From the NCBI RefSeq assembly GCF_020217185.1, contig NZ_JAIWNX010000177.1, forward strand, positions 1 to 10,000: a DNA stretch of 10,000 bases, written 5' to 3'. Below the pieces are notes generated by a model that saw only the letters and a list, made by a program, of their open reading frames with translations, did no database searches and had not been told where the DNA came from. The translations under genes and the position numbers were made by a program. Positions 6,958 to 10,000 of the stretch are shown in pieces. Source of the DNA: Asticcacaulis sp. (GTDB lineage Bacteria > Pseudomonadota > Alphaproteobacteria > Caulobacterales > Caulobacteraceae). The number at the start of each line of letters is the position of its first letter. Position 1 is the first letter of the stretch.

Positions 6958-9033
6958 TTACTTACCGCTCAGTTCCTTCACCAGCGCCTTCTGGTCATAG
7001 ACCTTGTCCAGCGCTTCAAGGATGGCGGTTGAGGCCACGGTGACGGTGCGGTTGATCGTGCCGTCATAGTAGTAGGCCCCGCCCAGGCTATGGATATTGC
7101 CGTCAAAGGCCGCGCCCACGACTTCCGCCCTGGCATTGATCACCGGCGAGCCGGAATTGCCGCCGATGATGTCATTGGTCGAGGAGAAGTTATAGACGAT
7201 CTTCGGGTCGATCTTGCTCTTGGCGGCGGCGAACTTCGGCGACAGCTCATAGGGGTCGTTGCCCGTAGCGCGGTCATACAGGCCCGCGAACTGCGTAAAG
7301 GCCGGCACGGTCTGACCGCGATAGGTCCAGCCCGTCACCTTGCCATAGGACAGGCGAAGCGAGAAGGTCGCGTCCGGATAGGTCGAGTTGCCATAGGCCT
7401 TGAAGCGGATCTTGGCGACCTTTTCGGCGGCGATGCGCGTCGGGCCCGAAACCTTGGCCTCGTATTCCTTGCGTAGCGCCAGCGCCTGATCGTCGATTTT
7501 CAGCGCATACTGGATCATCGGGTCGTCAGAGGCCTGAATGGCCGCCAGACCGCCGTCCCACAGGGCCTTGCGCACCGCCGGATCACCGAGCTTCGTGCCT
7601 TCGATCAGGCGCTTCGACAGGCCTTCGGGCGATTCCTTACCCAGCATCAGCTTGGTGATGGCGTTGTCCGTCGTCAGATATTCGCGGGCCTTGAGCAGGC
7701 GGAATTCGAGGAAGATGCGCTCATGCGCCGGGATGATGTTCGCCTTGTCCAGCAGGCGCTTTTCGACCAGCGGCAGGCGCGTATCGGCAAATTCCGGCAA
7801 ACGCTCGGCGGACAGCTTGGCGCGCTCCTTGGCGGCGCGCACCAGGGTGCGGGCATAGGAGAACAGGCTCGACGAATTGAGCGACGAGTCGAGGAAATAG
7901 TAGGGCAGATAGAGGTCCTTGGCCGCCACCTGAACCGCCGCCAGATCGGCCCACGGATCGCCATAGAGCGCCTTGTCCTCAGCGCTCATACCGGCCTTCA
8001 GGGCCGCTTCTTCGGCGCGTTTGGCCTCCATAACCTTCGGATCCTGAAGCGCCAGCTGCTGACCGTAGAAGACCTTGAAGCCGTTTTCGAGGCTGGTCAG
8101 GGTATCGACGGTGATTTTCTTGTTAGCTTCGGATTCAGCCCCAAACTGGATCAGGCGGCCGCGCAGTTCCGAGCGCATCAGTTGCTGGGTCGGGATGGTC
8201 ACGTCACGCAGGGTTTCAAGCTGAGAGACGGTCAACAGACGGCTGGTCGAACCGGGGTTACCGGCCACCAGCACCAGCTCGTTCTCCTTGGGCGCCGTCG
8301 TGGCGAATTTGAGATGCTGCGGCGTCTTCACCGGCTGACCGTTCTCGTACAGGCGCAGGAAGCCGGAATCGAGATTGTAGCGCGGGAAGTTGAAATTGTC
8401 GGGGTCCCCGCCAAAGAAGCCCGCCTTATATTCCGGATAGAAGACCAGACGCACATCGGTATAGCGGCGATACTTATAGAGCTTGTACTCACCGCCCTGA
8501 TAGAAGCTGATCACCTGACAGCGGATCGTCTTGTCATCGCCGCACGCGGCCTTTTCCAGCTCGGCCGACTTGACGTTCTGCGCCTTGACGAAGTCAGCGC
8601 CGGTGAGACCCTTGGTCGCCGCATTGATGTCCTTGGTCACGTCGGTGATCGACAAAAGGATTTCCGCCGTCTGACCGGGGCAGGTCTTTTCCTCGGTGCG
8701 GGCCTTCGTCAGGAAGCCGTCATTGACGTAATCCGCCTGCGGCGTGGACAGGTCCTGCGCACAGGCAATCACGCAGTGGGCATTGGTCAGCACCAGACCG
8801 TCCGGCGACACCACCGAGGCCGAGCAGCCCGACAGGCGCACGGCCGCAGCCTGCACCTTGTCCATCCATGCCTTGTCGAGCGTCACGCCGTAGGTCTCCT
8901 TGACCTTGGCGGCGGGGAAGTTGTCGAAGGTCCACATGCCTTCGTCGGCCAGAGCCGTACCCGGCGCGGCGGGAGCCATGACGGCGGCCAGCGCAAAGGC
9001 GGCCCCGTAGGTGAGGACGGATTTCAGCGACAT
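6958..9033 (-). CDS. Secreted S46-family dipeptidyl peptidase (DPP7/DAP BII-like)
   Basis: A 691-residue exported serine peptidase; S46 enzymes release dipeptides from peptide N-termini in the periplasm. A signal peptide is clear: Lys4, a hydrophobic stretch and ALA-DE with likely cleavage after Ala29. The chymotrypsin-like triad is complete: His86 in TNAHC, Asp222 in FPRYNLD and Ser627 in GGNSGSPV. A large helical insertion, typical of S46, separates Asp and Ser. The residue 18 after the catalytic serine is Gly (AFDGN), as in DPP7 and DAP BII, where DPP11 has Arg; this predicts preference for non-polar rather than acidic P1 residues. Several cysteines (HCVIAC, KTCPG, KAACG) suggest disulfides. 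AGGA at 9043-9046, 9 bases before the ATG, supports the start. It lies 86 bases downstream of purN on the same strand, with no terminator seen between them. Confidence 0.93.
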   Translation of the reverse strand: MSLKSVLTYGAAFALAAVMAPAAPGTALADEGMWTFDNFPAAKVKETYGVTLDKAWMDKVQAAAVRLSGCSASVVSPDGLVLTNAHCVIACAQDLSTPQADYVNDGFLTKARTEEKTCPGQTAEILLSITDVTKDINAATKGLTGADFVKAQNVKSAELEKAACGDDKTIRCQVISFYQGGEYKLYKYRRYTDVRLVFYPEYKAGFFGGDPDNFNFPRYNLDSGFLRLYENGQPVKTPQHLKFATTAPKENELVLVAGNPGSTSRLLTVSQLETLRDVTIPTQQLMRSELRGRLIQFGAESEANKKITVDTLTSLENGFKVFYGQQLALQDPKVMEAKRAEEAALKAGMSAEDKALYGDPWADLAAVQVAAKDLYLPYYFLDSSLNSSSLFSYARTLVRAAKERAKLSAERLPEFADTRLPLVEKRLLDKANIIPAHERIFLEFRLLKAREYLTTDNAITKLMLGKESPEGLSKRLIEGTKLGDPAVRKALWDGGLAAIQASDDPMIQYALKIDDQALALRKEYEAKVSGPTRIAAEKVAKIRFKAYGNSTYPDATFSLRLSYGKVTGWTYRGQTVPAFTQFAGLYDRATGNDPYELSPKFAAAKSKIDPKIVYNFSSTNDIIGGNSGSPVINARAEVVGAAFDGNIHSLGGAYYYDGTINRTVTVASTAILEALDKVYDQKALVKELSGK

Positions 9034-9042
9034 ACAAGCGCA

Positions 9043-9046
9043 TCCT
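9043..9046 (-). promoter_or_regulatory. Shine-Dalgarno of the S46 peptidase gene
   Basis: AGGA on the minus strand, 9 bases before ATG 9031-9033. Together with the signal peptide that begins at this Met, it fixes the start. A TATAAA string lies just upstream (about 9052-9057), but I see no matching -35 and do not call a promoter. Confidence 0.6.
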
Positions 9047-9119
9047 GTGTAAATTTATAACAGGCTGCGGACTTTACATGAGCGCCTTTGTTGCGCAAGA
9101 AACCTTAACGACGGCCAGA

Positions 9120-9701
9120 TTACATTTTTGTTAGAATATCGCGCACCGCGGCGGGATAGAGCCGGTGTTCCTCTGTCAGCACCCGCGCCGCCAGCCTATC
9201 GGGCGTATCGCCCTCGAGAATCGGCACGCGGGCCTGAGCGATCAAAGCCCCCTCGTCCACCCCGGCGGACACCCAGTGGATGCTGCACCCGGCCTCGGTA
9301 TCCCCGGCGTCTATGGCGCGTTCGTGGGTGTGCAGGCCCTTGTACTTCGGCAGCAGGGACGGGTGAATATTGATCATCCGCCCTTCCCACTGCGTCACCA
9401 GCCACGGCGTCAGGATACGCATATAGCCGGCCAGACAGATGAATTCGACGCCACGCGCCCGCAACTCAGCGTCAATGGCGCGCTCATGCGCCTCGCGGTC
9501 CTTGCCGAAGGGCTTGTGATCAACGGCCAGCGCCTCGATGCCTTGCGACGCGGCCCACTCAAGCCCGGCGGCGGCAGGATCGTTGGACACCACCACGACG
9601 CATTCGGCCGGAAAGTCCGGGGCTTTGGCGGCTTCGACAAGGGCCATCATGTTGGACCCGCGCCCGGAAATGAAGATGGCGGTTTTGGTTTTGGGGGTCA
9701 C
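9120..9701 (-). CDS. purN: Phosphoribosylglycinamide formyltransferase (GAR transformylase)
   Basis: Transfers a formyl group from 10-formyltetrahydrofolate to GAR, the third step of purine synthesis. It has 193 residues, near the E. coli length of 212. Family landmarks: phosphate-binding SGRGSNM (12-18), LAGYMRIL (90-97), NIHPSLLP with Asn111 and His113 (E. coli Asn106, His108), and Asp149 in VDEG (E. coli Asp144). All catalytic residues are present. The start is GTG at 9699-9701: an in-frame TAG immediately precedes it, and no other ATG, GTG or TTG occurs before SGRGSNM. Its Shine-Dalgarno lies in the end of a repeat that occupies the 163-base purM-purN gap. In many relatives these two genes are adjoining or overlapping, so the gap is unusual, but the two should still be cotranscribed. 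Confidence 0.97.
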   Translation of the reverse strand: MTPKTKTAIFISGRGSNMMALVEAAKAPDFPAECVVVVSNDPAAAGLEWAASQGIEALAVDHKPFGKDREAHERAIDAELRARGVEFICLAGYMRILTPWLVTQWEGRMINIHPSLLPKYKGLHTHERAIDAGDTEAGCSIHWVSAGVDEGALIAQARVPILEGDTPDRLAARVLTEEHRLYPAAVRDILTKM

Positions 9702-9708
9702 CTAAACT

Positions 9709-9717
9709 CTCCTCCCT
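9709..9717 (-). promoter_or_regulatory. Shine-Dalgarno of purN, formed by the end of a repeat
   Basis: The minus strand reads AGGGAGGAG here, ending 7 bases before the only possible purN start (GTG). This is a near-ideal anti-16S match at good spacing. The same nine bases are the invariant outer end of the repeat unit. The segment can also pair with CTCCCC just upstream in the transcript (hairpin 9712-9737, 11 pairs with one mismatch, 4-base loop), which would partly mask it. Confidence 0.75.
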
Positions 9718-9859
9718 ACGGCGCAAGCCGTGGGGAGGTGGCGCGCCGGAGCTTTAGCGAAGGGGCGACGGAGGGAGGCCGAATGCCTGCGTCATCCCCC
9801 TCCGTCTTTTTGCCTATGGCAAAAATCCACCTCCCCATCGCTTACGCGACAGGGAGGAG
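9709..9859. repeat. Large imperfect inverted repeat, copy 2, inside purM-purN
   Basis: Second copy of the element at 6752-6949. Left unit 9709-9778 and right unit (inverted) about 9790-9859 nearly abut, with no terminator between them. Outer ends are CTCCTCCCT and AGGGAGGAG. Outer hairpins have stems ACGGC/GCCGT (9712-9737) and TCGC/GCGA (9831-9856). The right unit also carries a perfect 8-bp inner hairpin, TTTTTGCC-TAT-GGCAAAAA (9807-9825). The element fills almost the entire purM-purN gap and must be transcribed with both genes. Confidence 0.85.
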
Positions 9860-9864
9860 ATTCA

Positions 9865-10000
9865 TTACGCCGCCACCAGCTGGCCGCAGATAAAGGCGTC
9901 TTCGCCCGCATTGAGCAGCGCCGCCAGAACCGCGTCGGCGTTCTGTGGCTTCACATAAAGCACAAACCCGACACCGCAGTTAAAGGTGCGCAGCATTTCG
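9865..10000 (-). CDS. purM: Phosphoribosylformylglycinamidine cyclo-ligase, C-terminal end only
   Basis: AIR synthetase closes the imidazole ring of FGAM with ATP, the fifth step of purine synthesis. Only the last 44 residues and the TAA (9865-9867) lie in the window. They contain the family's C-terminal signature EMLRTFNCGVGFVL, followed by a helix and a GEDAFICGQLV strand. The gene continues beyond 10000. The stop overlaps an ATG (TAATG) that opens only a 7-codon frame running into the repeat. Confidence 0.93.
   Translation of the reverse strand, partial: EMLRTFNCGVGFVLYVKPQNADAVLAALLNAGEDAFICGQLVAA

Noticed and set aside
6772..7032. Open frames across the repeat and terminator between the membrane protein gene and the S46 peptidase
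   Set aside because: They translate hairpin repeat sequence and run into the peptidase gene; the region is fully explained as repeat plus terminator.
9052..9057. TATAAA as the -10 box of the S46 peptidase gene
   Set aside because: No acceptable -35 at 16-18 bases, and the implied start of transcription would fall on or next to the Shine-Dalgarno.
7723..9060. 445-codon open frame on the plus strand opposite the S46 peptidase
   Set aside because: Shadow of a gene with signal peptide and full catalytic triad; no coding signature of its own.
9842..9865. Seven-codon frame overlapping the purM stop as a leader peptide
   Set aside because: Too short, no codon signature of attenuation, and mostly made of repeat sequence; kept only as a possible relic of an old purN start.

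Overview
The window is GC-rich, densely packed chromosomal DNA. It reads as an alphaproteobacterium, most likely of the Caulobacterales. The pointers are an HdaA-type DnaA regulator directly upstream of ppk, a cluster of GANTC sites (the CcrM methylation motif), and the CTCCTCCCT...GGGGAGGTGG intergenic repeats that I associate from memory with that order. The genus is inference; Asticcacaulis or a close relative would fit.

Layout. (1) 1-1675, minus strand: aspS (aspartyl-tRNA synthetase), lacking only its C-terminal end, with a recognisable promoter upstream. (2) 1676-2010: a divergent intergenic region holding that promoter, three GANTC sites, a short palindrome and a CACGGAT-based repeat. 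(3) 2011-6747, plus strand: an apparent operon of hdaA (regulatory inactivation of DnaA), ppk (polyphosphate kinase), ppx (exopolyphosphatase, overlapping ppk by 20 bases) and a small unrecognised AT-richer three-helix membrane protein gene. (4) 6748-6957: a large imperfect inverted repeat with a bidirectional intrinsic terminator in its centre, between convergent genes. (5) 6958-9033, minus: a secreted S46-family dipeptidyl peptidase with a complete catalytic triad. (6) 9120-10000, minus: purN and the 3' end of purM. A second copy of the inverted repeat lies between them and appears to supply purN's ribosome binding site.

How the genes work together. ppk and ppx make and degrade polyphosphate. 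hdaA, in the same transcription unit, limits replication initiation, so the operon pairs a phosphate or stress-related polymer with cell-cycle control. purM and purN carry out neighbouring uses in early purine synthesis. aspS and the S46 peptidase are independent housekeeping and nutrient-acquisition functions.

I see no phage, insertion sequence, CRISPR array, tRNA, rRNA, toxin-antitoxin pair or defence system. The protein-coding content is ordinary. The material worth a second look is the non-coding repeat structure and its effect on purN, and the small membrane protein gene.
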